NCBI RefSeq assembly: GCF_000025865.1
Contig: NC_014002.1
Span: forward strand, 248,001-312,000
Length of the DNA: 64,000 nucleotides
Source of the DNA: Methanohalophilus mahii DSM 5219
GTDB lineage: Archaea > Halobacteriota > Methanosarcinia > Methanosarcinales > Methanosarcinaceae
Direction of reading: 5' to 3'
In this document: positions 36,857 to 46,194 of the stretch, piece by piece
How the letters are laid out: every line of letters starts with the position of its first letter
Position numbering within the stretch: position 1 is the stretch's first letter
Made by a program: the position numbers and the translations under genes
Notes under the pieces: model-generated
Databases searched by the model: none
What the model was told of the DNA's origin: nothing
The model's input: the letters and a program-made list of their open reading frames with translations, nothing else

Positions 36857-37165
36857 TTAATTCTTGATCTGATCGGGAGAAAACCCTTTCTGGACCAGAA
36901 CGTCTTTCATCCTTCCAAGATGATTGCCCTGCAACTCTACGGCATTGCCACGTACTGTACCACCGCAGGCGAATTTTGATTTGAGGTATGTTGAAAGTTC
37001 ATGGAGGTCAATTTCATTGGCATCAAAACCTTCTACCACTGTAACTTCTTTTCCATACCTTCGCCTGTTTACCTTTACGGTTATTCTCTGTTGCTCCTTG
37101 GCCACTTCTTCGCAGATACACAATTCTTTTGGCAATCCGCAAACAGAGCACATTTCTGAACTCAT
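36857..37165 (-). CDS. Translation initiation factor aIF1 (SUI1 family)
   Basis: The factor promotes scanning or selection of the start codon on the 30S subunit. The 102-residue protein has an N-terminal zinc finger ([13 protein letters not shown]) and the SUI1 domain ([20 protein letters not shown], then [19 protein letters not shown]). It starts 38 bases from a perfect palindrome shared with the divergent DUF192 gene. Confidence 0.94.
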   Translation of the reverse strand: MSSEMCSVCGLPKELCICEEVAKEQQRITVKVNRRRYGKEVTVVEGFDANEIDLHELSTYLKSKFACGGTVRGNAVELQGNHLGRMKDVLVQKGFSPDQIKN

Positions 37166-37202
37166 CTTCTGGTTTTTCCTCCGAAAATTTAGTGTTATGT
37201 TG

Positions 37203-37225
37203 TCTGTATAATTTATATACAGACG
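37203..37225. promoter_or_regulatory. Perfect 23-base palindrome in a divergent promoter
   Basis: GTCTGTATA (37203-37211) and TATACAGAC (37217-37225) are perfect arms around ATTTA. The AT-rich centre can serve as a TATA box on either strand. It lies 17 bases before the DUF192 ATG and 37 bases before the aIF1 ATG. It could be a bidirectional promoter, an operator, or both. Confidence 0.5.
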
Positions 37226-37242
37226 AATAGAAGTTAAATGCG

Positions 37243-37602
37243 ATGCTATTAAAAGTTAATGGTAAAATGATTGCAAGAGACGTTGAAATGGCCGATAATT
37301 TACTGAAAAGAACCAGGGGTCTGATGTTCAGGATGAATATCCTGCAAGATTATGCTATGTTTTTTTCTATAAACAAACCCTGCAGGTTTTCCATACATAT
37401 GCTTTTTGTTCCCTTCTTCCTGGATGTTTTTTTCCTCGATTCGAATTATCGTATAACACAAATTGAATCACTTCGCCCGTGGCTGGGTTTTACCCGCGCA
37501 AAATATGCAACCCGGTATATGGTTGAAATGCCTGCTGGTTCTGTGGAGAAGTTTGGACTTGAGGTAGGGCAGAAGATGTCTCTGGAAAATACCCATTCAT
37601 AA
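37243..37602 (+). CDS. DUF192 protein
   Basis: This 119-residue single-domain protein matches DUF192: the stretch [14 protein letters not shown], then [20 protein letters not shown] and the C-terminal [20 protein letters not shown]. No signal peptide is evident, unlike many bacterial homologues. The biochemical role of the family is not established. It is divergent from aIF1 and lies 61 bases before purL on the same strand. Confidence 0.85.
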   Translation: MLLKVNGKMIARDVEMADNLLKRTRGLMFRMNILQDYAMFFSINKPCRFSIHMLFVPFFLDVFFLDSNYRITQIESLRPWLGFTRAKYATRYMVEMPAGSVEKFGLEVGQKMSLENTHS

Positions 37603-37663
37603 GAAATGTTTATTTACATGCCCTATTTATGGGTACATCATTCCAATTTAATGAGGTTCTCAC

Positions 37664-39808
37664 ATGCTACCTGAAGATGACCTGAAGATCATTGTAGAAA
37701 AGATGGGACGGCAGCCGAATGACGTGGAGCAGGGTTGTTTTCTCAATCTCTGGAGTGAACATTGCTCCTATCGCTCCAGTGCCCCCCTGCTTAAGAGTTT
37801 TACAACTACCGGTGACCGTGTAATCATAGGTCCTGGTGATGATGCTGCAATTGTGCGTTTTGGTGATGGCTGGGTACTTGCTCTGGGTATGGAAAGCCAT
37901 AATCATCCGTCCTATGTCGATCCCTACAATGGTTCGGCTACAGGTGTGGGAGGTATTGTCCGTGATATTATCTCCATGGGTGCCCGTCCAATTGCCCTTA
38001 TGGATCCTCTCTATTTTGGCCCCCTGAACACTCCTAAGAATCTGTATCTGTTTGAGCACATTATCGAAGGCATCGGAGGGTATGGTAACTGTATAGGTGT
38101 GCCGGTTGTAAGGGGTGAAGCATTTTTTGATGAAAGCTACAGTGGCAATCCTCTGGTTAATGTTGTATGTGTGGGGCTTGCCCGGGAAGACCAGCTTGTA
38201 ACTGCCACTGCCCAAAAGGCAGGTAATAAGATCATACTTATTGGCTCCACTACCGGACGTGATGGTCTGGGGGGTGCCTCTTTTGCTTCCAGGGATCTGT
38301 CCGAAAGTGCCGAGGCAGAGGATCGGCCCAGCATCCAGATAGGCGACCCATTTACTGAAAAACTTCTTATTGAACTCTCTCTTGAAGCGGTTGCAGAAGG
38401 TGTCGTAAAATCCTGCCGTGACTTAGGAGCTGCCGGGCTTGCAGGCGCTTCCTCTGAAATGGCTTCCAAGGGTGATCTGGGTATTCATATAATTGCAGAC
38501 AGGGTGGCCCAGAGAGAAGCAGGAATGAACGCTTTTGAGATTATGATAGCAGAATCCCAGGAGCGGATCCTTTTCGAGGTGGAACCTGAAAATGTGGACT
38601 ATATGCTCCAACTTGCAGAAAAATATGATCTGAATGGGGCTGTCATCGGCGAATTGACCGAGAGACCTTATTTTACAGTTGACTTTGAAGGTAATACTGA
38701 AACGGATATTCCCATTCATCTATTAACCGAAGGTGCACCCACCTTTGAGCGTCCTTCAACGCCATTCACAGTTAAAAAAGATCCTGTGCCGGATGCAACA
38801 GGGGACCTGAAACAGGCAATTCTTGATGTACTTGCATCTCACAATGTGGCTTCAAAAGAATGGATATACCGCCAGTATGACCATGAGGTCCAGATACGGA
38901 CCGTAGCCAAACCAGGAAGTGATTCTGCTATCCAGCGAATTGTCGGTGACAGGGGCATAGCTCTTTCATGTGGATGTAATCCCAGGCATACATATCTTGA
39001 TCCTTACGAAGGAGGAAAGGGAACCCTTGCTGAAAATGCAATGAACCTTGCTGTAAAGGGTGGGCGTGGCCTGGCCCTGTTGGATTGCCTGAATTTCGGA
39101 AATCCTGAAAAGCCTGACATCTACTGGCAATTCAAGTACGCCATAAATGGACTGGCTGATGCGGCACGCGAGCTTTCCATTCCGGTGGTGGGGGGTAATG
39201 TTTCCCTGTACAACGAGAGCGAGGAGCACCAGACATCAATCCTGCCAACTCCTGCAATTGGTGTGGTGGGGGAAGTGGAGGATGTTTCCACTGTCCCATC
39301 TTCTCAATTTACAGGGACTGGTCAGTCTGTCATCCTTGTGGGAACCACAAAAGCAGAACTGGGTGGTTCGGAATACTATAATGTCAGGCGGACTCCAAAT
39401 GCAGGGGATGTCCCTCAGGTGCCGGCTGATATGGTGGATATAGTTGAGTCCCTTATCACAACAATCAGGGAAGGTAAGGTTTCTGTGTCTCACGATATTT
39501 CACATGGCGGACTTGCAGCTGCTCTTTGTGAGATGTGCGGGAATGTGGGGTTAGAAGTGGATCTCTCTGAGATTGCCGGAGATATGTCCACAGAGGCTGT
39601 GCTCTTTTCCGAATCCCACGGTAGGGCTCTCCTTGCAACAGATGATCCACATGTAGTCTCTGCACAGCTTGGCAATATCCCTCACATTGTAGTCGGTACC
39701 ACCGGAGGCGACAGTGTGAGGATTACAGTAAACACTGATCACATAGAAGTAGGTCTGGATGAGATAAAGGATGCTCGTGCTTCTCTCACCCGATTGATGA
39801 TGGAATAA
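37664..39808 (+). CDS. purL: Phosphoribosylformylglycinamidine synthase subunit PurL
   Basis: The large subunit of the ATP-dependent enzyme that converts FGAR to FGAM in purine synthesis, working with PurQ and PurS (not in the window). At 714 residues it is the stand-alone small-type PurL, with two AIRS-like halves. Motifs include [33 protein letters not shown] and the second-half [18 protein letters not shown]. It converges on sufS with a two-base gap. Confidence 0.97.
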   Translation: MLPEDDLKIIVEKMGRQPNDVEQGCFLNLWSEHCSYRSSAPLLKSFTTTGDRVIIGPGDDAAIVRFGDGWVLALGMESHNHPSYVDPYNGSATGVGGIVRDIISMGARPIALMDPLYFGPLNTPKNLYLFEHIIEGIGGYGNCIGVPVVRGEAFFDESYSGNPLVNVVCVGLAREDQLVTATAQKAGNKIILIGSTTGRDGLGGASFASRDLSESAEAEDRPSIQIGDPFTEKLLIELSLEAVAEGVVKSCRDLGAAGLAGASSEMASKGDLGIHIIADRVAQREAGMNAFEIMIAESQERILFEVEPENVDYMLQLAEKYDLNGAVIGELTERPYFTVDFEGNTETDIPIHLLTEGAPTFERPSTPFTVKKDPVPDATGDLKQAILDVLASHNVASKEWIYRQYDHEVQIRTVAKPGSDSAIQRIVGDRGIALSCGCNPRHTYLDPYEGGKGTLAENAMNLAVKGGRGLALLDCLNFGNPEKPDIYWQFKYAINGLADAARELSIPVVGGNVSLYNESEEHQTSILPTPAIGVVGEVEDVSTVPSSQFTGTGQSVILVGTTKAELGGSEYYNVRRTPNAGDVPQVPADMVDIVESLITTIREGKVSVSHDISHGGLAAALCEMCGNVGLEVDLSEIAGDMSTEAVLFSESHGRALLATDDPHVVSAQLGNIPHIVVGTTGGDSVRITVNTDHIEVGLDEIKDARASLTRLMME

Positions 39809-39810
39809 AA

Positions 39811-40989
39811 TCAGGCCAGGGTGGTGATCTGCTCAACAGCTTCCACCAGGGCATCAACTTCTTCTTCGGTGTTATACAGGGCAAAGGATGCCCGCACCGT
39901 TCCTTCTATTTTCATGAAATCAATCCCTGGCATGGCACAGTGGTAACCGCTGCGCAGGCAAATCTGTCTTGTTTCATCCAGTATCATTGCCACATCATGT
40001 GGATTAAGCCCCAGGACATTGAAAGGTACAACTGCACCCCTGTCCGGAGGGCCGTATACTTCCACTCCTTCTATTTGTGCAAGTCGATATGCGGCATTTT
40101 GTGCAAGTCGTCTTTCATGTTTCTCGATGTCGCTGACACCTATTTCCTGAACATATTTCACAGCCCTGCCCAGTCCGATTCCTCCCGGAATGTTGGGTGT
40201 TCCCGCTTCAAACCTGGCAGGTGCTTCTTCCAGTTCGTAGCCGGTGGTGGTGACCGACCTTACCGCTCCTCCTCCTATAATGAGGGGCTTGATTAATTCC
40301 GGTTCTTTGATATATGTAACACCGGTTCCCTGGGGGCCCAGCAAGCCTTTATGCCCAGGGGTGGTGAAAAAATCACAATCCATCTGTTTGAGGTTCACCG
40401 GCATGTGCCCTGCTGATTGGGAACCGTCTATCAGGCAGAGGCTGCCGTGATCCCGGGCAAGTTTGCAGATGCCGTTCGCATCCTGTATAGAGCCGAAGGA
40501 ATTGGATATGTGGGTAACCGCAACAAGGCGTGTGGAAGGGCGGATATGCTGCTCCAGGGCTTCCACGGACACATGGCCTTCATTGTCCGGTTCCACAATG
40601 GTAAGTTCAACTCCCCTTTCCCTGAGTTCCATCCATGGGAGCAGGTCTGAGTGATGTTCAATCAGTGTTGTTATTATGTGGTCGCCATCCTGCCATTCTA
40701 TGCCCCGGGCTATCAGATTGAGGCCTTCGGTTGCGTTCTTGGTAAAAATGGTATTTTCTGCCGGACAGTTTAGCAAATCAGCTATTGTTTCCCTGGCATT
40801 TTCAAAATGATCAGTGGTCTGGCGGGCCAAGTGATGGGCTCCCCTTCCATGGTTTGCCGCATACTTGAAGAAATATTCTTCCATGGCCCTTACCGCCTGC
40901 ACCGGGGTCTGGGTGGTGGCGGCATTGTCCAGATAGATGTTATCCTTTAATACGGGAAAATCTGCACGTATATTCTCTACATCATACAT
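39811..40989 (-). CDS. sufS: Cysteine desulfurase, SufS/CsdA type
   Basis: This PLP enzyme of 392 residues takes sulfur from cysteine for Fe-S clusters and thio-cofactors. N-terminal YLDNAATTQTPVQAV, the PLP lysine in TTPGHKGLLGPQG and the catalytic cysteine in CLRSGYHCAMP are all present, so the enzyme looks active. Many methanogens use sulfide directly, so the sulfur-donor role needs caution. It is separated by 41 bases from a small Cys/His-rich gene upstream on the same strand. Confidence 0.92.
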   Translation of the reverse strand: MYDVENIRADFPVLKDNIYLDNAATTQTPVQAVRAMEEYFFKYAANHGRGAHHLARQTTDHFENARETIADLLNCPAENTIFTKNATEGLNLIARGIEWQDGDHIITTLIEHHSDLLPWMELRERGVELTIVEPDNEGHVSVEALEQHIRPSTRLVAVTHISNSFGSIQDANGICKLARDHGSLCLIDGSQSAGHMPVNLKQMDCDFFTTPGHKGLLGPQGTGVTYIKEPELIKPLIIGGGAVRSVTTTGYELEEAPARFEAGTPNIPGGIGLGRAVKYVQEIGVSDIEKHERRLAQNAAYRLAQIEGVEVYGPPDRGAVVPFNVLGLNPHDVAMILDETRQICLRSGYHCAMPGIDFMKIEGTVRASFALYNTEEEVDALVEAVEQITTLA

Positions 40990-41030
40990 GCAGGCAAGTT
41001 ATTGATAAAGAGTAAAATAGGTTTTGCAGA

Positions 41031-41183
41031 TTATTTGGCCTGCATCCCGCCTACCATAAAGTGGTAGAGTTCCTTATCATCTTCATTGAGTTTGCCTTCT
41101 GTATGTCCTCCGACTACTGAATGGCATTTTCCCTTCTTGTCTTCACATCCTAGAATATCATGTTTTTTCATTATAGTTGTCAT
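41031..41183 (-). CDS. Small cysteine/histidine-containing protein, 50 residues
   Basis: The frame from ATG 41183 to TAA 41031 encodes a protein beginning MTTIMKKHDILGCEDKKGKC and ending YHFMVGGMQAK, with two cysteines and four histidines (HSVVGGHTEG region). A near-perfect ribosome-binding site, AGGAGGTTA, lies just before the ATG. It is 41 bases upstream of sufS and probably cotranscribed with it, which hints at a metal or sulfur link. I do not recognise the family. Confidence 0.6.
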   Translation of the reverse strand: MTTIMKKHDILGCEDKKGKCHSVVGGHTEGKLNEDDKELYHFMVGGMQAK

Positions 41184-41389
41184 ATAGTATAACCTCCTGT
41201 CTTCTTCAATTTCAATACTCTGCCGCCATACATGACCCCTCAGGCATCAGCAGCATATTAGAATATTAAACAACTTTATAGGTGTTCTTTCTATATATAT
41301 TTGTTTGTTGATTGTTTTTGGCCGGGGTATGGAAATGAATTACATTGATGTACAATTCTCATTTTCCTTACATTTACTAATAAATTGTT

Positions 41390-41418
41390 TGTAATTGCAA
41401 TGTAATTGCCCTTGCAAT
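41390..41418. repeat. Helically phased direct repeats upstream of the YcaO gene
   Basis: TGTAATTGC occurs at 41390-41398 and 41401-41409, eleven bases apart. ATTGC (41405-41409) is also inverted as GCAAT (41414-41418). The cluster lies about 50-75 bases before the ycaO ATG and just upstream of a TATA-like CTTTTATC (41420-41428), an activator-type location. Confidence 0.4.
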
Positions 41419-41464
41419 ACCTTTTATCGTAAGGATTATTAGAGATGCAGGAGACTTCCCTTCC

Positions 41465-42745
41465 ATGCCTATCATAGACATTGATCCTTATGTAAAGTAT
41501 GCAGGAGACAGCCAGAGGGTGCTGGATGGTGAAGCAACCCTGGAAAAGGCCAGTGGAGGCCTGGACAAAATTGGTGTGACCCGTATTGCCAATATCACTG
41601 ATCTTGATCGGCTGGGTATCCCTGTATTTTCAGGCATCCGGCCCACAGCTGCGGATGGTGCCATCTCCGTTTATTCCGGTAAAGGGGTCAACCCACAGCA
41701 GGCCCGTATATCCACGATAATGGAATGCTACGAACGCTGTCTTGCAGAACGCAACGGGGTGAATGCGGACATTGACGAAAATGTAGCTGCTGATGAATTC
41801 ATGGCCACAATGGAAGAAGCTGGCGTCCATCATGACCTGATTCATCCTGAAGAATTCCTGATGCCACAACCCCTTGATTCTACTTCATTGATCGAATGGA
41901 CAGAAGGCTTTGACCTGCTTTCAGGAAATGAGGTATACGTACCTTCTAATGCTGTTTATCATCCCTATGATGCTCCGGGGATGTCCGCCCATCTTTTCCG
42001 CAGCAATACCAATGGCCTTGCATCGGGTAATGTGATGGAAGAAGCCATCCTGCACGGATTGTTGGAAGTAATTGAAAGGGATGCTCTGAGTATGGCCGAA
42101 TTCAACCGCAATCCAGGAATGGAACTTGTGCTAACTGAAGAAGACGGGCATGCCTATGAGATGCTAAAAGCCTTCAGGGACAGTGGTGTGGATATTCGTC
42201 TCTGGGTTTTGCTACATGACACCCCTGTCACAACAGTGGTCGCTGCTACGGATGATGTACAGCTGAAAGACCCAGCTCTGCTGGTCATGGGGGCGGGTTC
42301 TCATCTAAGGCCGGATATTGCTGTTATGCGTGCTATTACTGAGGCTGCACAGTCCCGTGTTGTCCAGATACACGGGGCACGTGAGGATACAACCCGGGAA
42401 GACTTGGTCCGCAAGATTGGTTATGAACGTATGAGAAGGATGAACGTTTACTGGTATGAGGAAGGTGTGGATAAGATATCCCTGGCAGATATGCAGGATA
42501 TTTCCTCCCCGACACCTGCAGGAAACATCAATACCGTTCTGTCCCATCTGGAAAAGATTGCTCGCAATGCTGTTGTTGTGGATCTGAGTCGCAGTTCTAT
42601 CAATATACCTGTAGTCAGGGTAATAATTCCCGGATTTGAGCAATACACTCTTGATCGTGAAAGGGTTGGTAAAAGGATACGGCTGGTAGGCAAAAGAAAA
42701 GGCCCTGAAAAAGAAAAACCCTGGAAACGCAGGCCAAAAGTATGA
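41465..42745 (+). CDS. ycaO: YcaO-type enzyme, methanogenesis marker protein 1 (McrA thioamidation)
   Basis: The enzyme activates the backbone amide of a glycine in methyl-CoM reductase with ATP, so that sulfide can make thioglycine. The 426-residue protein matches marker protein 1, with GVTRIANITDLDRLGIPVFSG, ARISTIMECYERCLAER (ATP-binding glutamates), EAILHGLLEVIERDA and the basic tail KKGPEKEKPWKRRPKV-like end. The tfuA start overlaps its stop by four bases, so both enzymes are made together. Confidence 0.95.
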   Translation: MPIIDIDPYVKYAGDSQRVLDGEATLEKASGGLDKIGVTRIANITDLDRLGIPVFSGIRPTAADGAISVYSGKGVNPQQARISTIMECYERCLAERNGVNADIDENVAADEFMATMEEAGVHHDLIHPEEFLMPQPLDSTSLIEWTEGFDLLSGNEVYVPSNAVYHPYDAPGMSAHLFRSNTNGLASGNVMEEAILHGLLEVIERDALSMAEFNRNPGMELVLTEEDGHAYEMLKAFRDSGVDIRLWVLLHDTPVTTVVAATDDVQLKDPALLVMGAGSHLRPDIAVMRAITEAAQSRVVQIHGAREDTTREDLVRKIGYERMRRMNVYWYEEGVDKISLADMQDISSPTPAGNINTVLSHLEKIARNAVVVDLSRSSINIPVVRVIIPGFEQYTLDRERVGKRIRLVGKRKGPEKEKPWKRRPKV

Positions 42746-43389
42746 AAACAATAGTTTTTGCCGGCACCAGTATAGGCCTTGAAGAAGCAGGAAAACTCAG
42801 TGGTGCAACCGTCCACGGCCCAGTTAAGCGCGGGGATGTTACACAGGCTGTAAAACAGGGTTATGATTTGATTGGTATCATTGATGGTATTTTTTTCCAC
42901 AGGGCTGCAGTTGGTCACAGGGAAATACTGGAAGCCCTGCGCAAAAATGTAACAATTGTTGGTGGATGTAGCATGGGAGCTTTGCGTGCATCCGAAATGG
43001 ATCGCCACGGAATGATAGGTGTGGGTAAAATCTATGAATGGTATCGCGATGGTGTTATTGAAGATGATGATGAAGTGGCGGTCACCACAAACCCTGAGAC
43101 CTATGAGTCCATTTCTGCTCCGCTTGTGAATATCCGGTGTACCTTCCTCTCTGCTATGGATGAGGGCATCATTTCGGCCGGTCAGGAGGCCTTCCTGCTG
43201 GATATTGCAAAAGCTACCCATTATTCTCTGAGGAGCTATTACGGCATAATAAAAAGTGCCCGGGACAAAGGAATGCTGGATGAGAAAACAGCAGCATTTT
43301 TACTTGATTTTTGTCGTGACAGGGAAGTCGATATCAAAAGAAAAGATGCCCTGGCGGTTCTTTCCAGAATAAAGGAGTTGAACATTTAA
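42742..43389 (+). CDS. tfuA: TfuA-domain protein, McrA thioglycine formation
   Basis: This is the partner of YcaO in thioamidating methyl-CoM reductase, thought to help deliver sulfur. The 215-residue protein has the TfuA core: IIDGIFFHRAAVGHREILEA, GGCSMGALRASEMDRHGMIG and IYEWYRDGVIEDDDEVAV. It overlaps ycaO and has a convergent DtxR-type gene two bases away. Confidence 0.95.
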   Translation: MKTIVFAGTSIGLEEAGKLSGATVHGPVKRGDVTQAVKQGYDLIGIIDGIFFHRAAVGHREILEALRKNVTIVGGCSMGALRASEMDRHGMIGVGKIYEWYRDGVIEDDDEVAVTTNPETYESISAPLVNIRCTFLSAMDEGIISAGQEAFLLDIAKATHYSLRSYYGIIKSARDKGMLDEKTAAFLLDFCRDREVDIKRKDALAVLSRIKELNI

Positions 43390-43391
43390 CT

Positions 43392-43811
43392 TTATACGTC
43401 ACAGTGGGGGTGCTCTATTTTGCCACACACTCCCATAGTCGGATGGCCCATGGTACTGCATATGGTATCGATAGCCTGAAGGGAAACAAAACTTTCAAAA
43501 CGCTTCACCTCACTGCAGGCTTCTTCAGGTGAGAGGCCATAGTTTTTGAGCATAAGGCTCAATATCCTGTGTCTGCGAATCAGAAAAGCAGCATATTCTT
43601 TCCCTTTCTCTGTAAGTCTTACTCCACGATAAGGTACATGATTGACGTATCCCTCCTCTGCAAGTTCATTGATTGTTTTGGTTGTTGTAGAAGGGTCTAC
43701 CTGAAGGTGGGCTGAAAGTTCATTGGTGCGTACATTTTCTTTTTTCTTATGAATATATTTGAGATATTCTATTTTACGTGGAGAAAGCTCAAGCCCTGTA
43801 ATCTTTTCCAT
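43392..43811 (-). CDS. DtxR/MntR-family metal-dependent regulator
   Basis: This 139-residue protein has an N-terminal winged helix (RTNELSAHLQVDPSTTTKTI) and the metal-binding dimerisation domain (FLIRRHRILSLMLKNYG, ACSEVKRFESFVS, MGHPTMGVCGKIEHPHCDV). Cysteines and histidines near the C-terminus (HPHC) may add metal ligands. No C-terminal SH3-like domain, as in MntR-type proteins. Iron or manganese sensing is likely. It is 46 bases downstream of the membrane protein gene on the same strand. Confidence 0.86.
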   Translation of the reverse strand: MEKITGLELSPRKIEYLKYIHKKKENVRTNELSAHLQVDPSTTTKTINELAEEGYVNHVPYRGVRLTEKGKEYAAFLIRRHRILSLMLKNYGLSPEEACSEVKRFESFVSLQAIDTICSTMGHPTMGVCGKIEHPHCDV

Positions 43812-43857
43812 GGTGGGAGTTTAATTAAAAATATATTTAAGTCTTATGAGGTTTTGC

Positions 43858-45156
43858 TCAGAAGACAGGTTTAACATCTGCATATATCCATACAACAAGC
43901 CCGATAATTCCCACAATAGATAATATCATCAATGTCATACGGGCTCTTTTTTCAAGTTCCAATGCACCTGCAATCCGAATGTATGTGATTTTGTTGAGTG
44001 TGCTCACAATACCGGCAATGACTGCGGTTTCGCCAGCCAGCATGTACGAAATTTCTCCTTTTACTGCAAGGGATGCCATCGAAGCTGTCACTGCCGAACT
44101 GCTGGCGACACCTCCCAGTGCAGTTACATATGTGCCATACGTTCCTGCGTACTCGTTGGCAAAAGTTGCAAAGATCTGTAATACCAAAAAGATTGCTCCA
44201 AAACGCAGTGCAGGCTTGAGAGCAAAGGGGGAACCGATGTCAAGGGTTCCTTCCATTTTCTTAGATATATTCTTGTTTTTCCAGAAAATCCCTATTACTA
44301 CCAGTATCATCAATAATTGCGGAGGTAACATATTCAGGGTGGTCTTGCCTGAATTATCTACAATCAGGGCAATTAACAGGTTACTGATGAACATGGAAAG
44401 GTTGGATAAAAGGATCCCGATGTAAAAAGCGTTTACAAACCCGGATTTTTCCTTTGCTATCGAAGCCAGGGCCGCAGTGGTGGCTTCACTGCTCACAAAT
44501 CCTCCCAACAATCCAGAATAGGATATGCCTCCTCCTGCTCCGAAGCGTTTGAGGGAAATGTAGCTGATAAATCCAATAAACATCACGAGTACGACAATAA
44601 GGATTGTAGCTTTAAGATCCACAATGCCCCATAGTTCTTCAGCAGGTACCAGGGGATACAGGATGAAAGCCACGGCAAGGAACTGCAGGCTGTTCAGGAT
44701 ATCTTCATTGGAAAGATTCTGGGCAAAAGAATGGAGGGGGCGTTTTTCAATAGTCAGGAAAGTTATTGCAACTCCACCGGCAATAGCAAAAAGGTAATTA
44801 CCGTTTGCTACCAGTATTCCCAGCAGAAAGGTGCAGAAGAGAGAAAGAGCACTTGTCATGCCCAGCTTGCCCCGCATAGTGTAGGTACGGTATATCAGGG
44901 CAATACTGCATGCTATTATCAAAACGGCCGCGGCAACTATAATATCATTACCGATTGTTTTTCCTGCAATTGTTGCCAGCATGCCTGTGACAGCAGCAAG
45001 GGCATATGTACGCACACCTGCAAAAACCGGATGTTCTGCTCTTCTATGTTCTCTTTCTATCCCGATGATTATACCTATCATCAGGGATAGGATGAGTTTT
45101 TGCAGAAAATTAAATAAAAAAGGATCAAGCCCGATGGTGGGTACAATTTCCATCAC
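43858..45156 (-). CDS. MgtC/DUF4010 membrane protein
   Basis: This 432-residue, multi-pass membrane protein has an MgtC-like N-terminal part (LILSLMIGIIIGIEREHR, then GVRTYALAAVTGMLATIAG) and a C-terminal DUF4010 half with GGFVSSEATTAALASIAKE and SSSAVTASMASLAVKGE. MgtC-type proteins relate to magnesium or pH adaptation, but the transport activity of this fusion is unproven. The adjacent DtxR regulator suggests a metal connection. It starts 34 bases after the ferritin-like gene. Confidence 0.82.
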   Translation of the reverse strand: MMEIVPTIGLDPFLFNFLQKLILSLMIGIIIGIEREHRRAEHPVFAGVRTYALAAVTGMLATIAGKTIGNDIIVAAAVLIIACSIALIYRTYTMRGKLGMTSALSLFCTFLLGILVANGNYLFAIAGGVAITFLTIEKRPLHSFAQNLSNEDILNSLQFLAVAFILYPLVPAEELWGIVDLKATILIVVLVMFIGFISYISLKRFGAGGGISYSGLLGGFVSSEATTAALASIAKEKSGFVNAFYIGILLSNLSMFISNLLIALIVDNSGKTTLNMLPPQLLMILVVIGIFWKNKNISKKMEGTLDIGSPFALKPALRFGAIFLVLQIFATFANEYAGTYGTYVTALGGVASSSAVTASMASLAVKGEISYMLAGETAVIAGIVSTLNKITYIRIAGALELEKRARMTLMILSIVGIIGLVVWIYADVKPVF

Positions 45157-45190
45157 TCCACCCCCGGATTGTTAAAGTCCTTAAGCTCCT

Positions 45191-45475
45191 TTATTTGAGA
45201 ATCTCTTCTTCAACTTCTTTCCTGCCTGCTTCCAGTTCATCCCCCTGCTCATCATCGTATTCAAGCAGCATGGTCTGGAATTCTCCTACGTGGGTCTTCT
45301 CTTCCTTTGCGATGTCCAATAGCACTGCCCGGATCTCCTCGCTGGAAGCAAGTTCGGCCATCTGTTCATAGAGGTTGATAGCATCAAGTTCGGCTATAAT
45401 GCCAGCCCTTAAGATCTCCTTATCTATGTTCTCATCCTCTACAGCATCAAGGTCAATTGGTATCTTTGATAACAT
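45191..45475 (-). CDS. Ferritin-like (rubrerythrin-type) small protein
   Basis: This 94-residue helical protein has two E-x(n)-ExxH-like metal motifs: ELDAINLYEQMA and IAKEEKTHVGEFQTML, as in half-ferritin or encapsulated-ferritin relatives that form a diiron centre at a dimer interface. The frame is open to 45535, but GGAGGA six bases before the ATG at 45475 marks the start. No encapsulin is nearby. It is the last gene of the minus-strand redox operon and may store iron or detoxify peroxide. Confidence 0.8.
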   Translation of the reverse strand: MLSKIPIDLDAVEDENIDKEILRAGIIAELDAINLYEQMAELASSEEIRAVLLDIAKEEKTHVGEFQTMLLEYDDEQGDELEAGRKEVEEEILK

Positions 45476-45531
45476 ACGTATCCTCCGATTAAACATTATA
45501 GAAATCTTAGAATATAGTTCTTGCTGTATTG

Positions 45532-46194
45532 TCATATGTCTACGGAGTATCCTGCATAAATGTATGCAAAATTTGCCGGATATTTGCGTCTGATCTCATC
45601 CTGGTGGGATGTGCAGTGTCCGGCTGCTATGTATGAAAGTTGGCCCAATTTGGCCATGTCATTGAAATCGTGTAGGCCTCCGAGTACACCTGTGACATGA
45701 CCCATTTTGGCAGCGCTGTCAATTATTCCCCCTAATCCCGGATGGGCACATCCGGTTATAATGTATAATTCATCTTCAGATTGCAGTATAAGGGATTGTT
45801 CCTTTATGCTGCTTCCCAGCTGACCGGTGGTAAAAACCCCCTTGCAGAGCTGCCGGGATCTTGTGACTTCGATAAGATGGGCACGTCTGGCTATCTCCTT
45901 TTTGAGATTTGGGGAGAATGCCTGGGGTACATAAACTTCCAGGGAAGCTGAATTATGTAATATTGCAGACAGCCCTCCTATATGGTCCCAGTGCTGGTGG
46001 GAGAGGATAAGTATGTCTATGTCTGAGGGTTTAATTCCCACTTTTTTTAGGTTTTCCAGTAGTGCGGGCCCGTTCCAACCCGTATCAAAAAGAAGCGTAG
46101 TGTCTTCCTGTTGAATCAGACAGGCAAATCCCCATCCTGCATGAAAACCTTCAGCTGCATTATTATCATAAACAACCGAAAGTTGCATATTCAA
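45532..46194 (-). CDS. MBL-fold hydrolase, Mj0301-like
   Basis: This 220-residue metallo-beta-lactamase-fold protein has the metal motif SHQHWDHIGG and a later ITGCAHPGLGG. The subgroup with AAEGFHAGWGFACLIQ near the N-terminus includes Mj0301, reported as a beta-ribofuranosylaminobenzene/dihydropterin synthase, and various uncharacterised hydrolases. Its start overlaps the DUF1847 stop by four bases. The substrate is uncertain. Confidence 0.8.
   Translation of the reverse strand: MNMQLSVVYDNNAAEGFHAGWGFACLIQQEDTTLLFDTGWNGPALLENLKKVGIKPSDIDILILSHQHWDHIGGLSAILHNSASLEVYVPQAFSPNLKKEIARRAHLIEVTRSRQLCKGVFTTGQLGSSIKEQSLILQSEDELYIITGCAHPGLGGIIDSAAKMGHVTGVLGGLHDFNDMAKLGQLSYIAAGHCTSHQDEIRRKYPANFAYIYAGYSVDI

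Noticed and set aside
45476-45535. Longer start for the ferritin-like protein
   Set aside because: GGAGGA six bases before the ATG at 45475 marks the true start; the upstream codons do not fit the fold.
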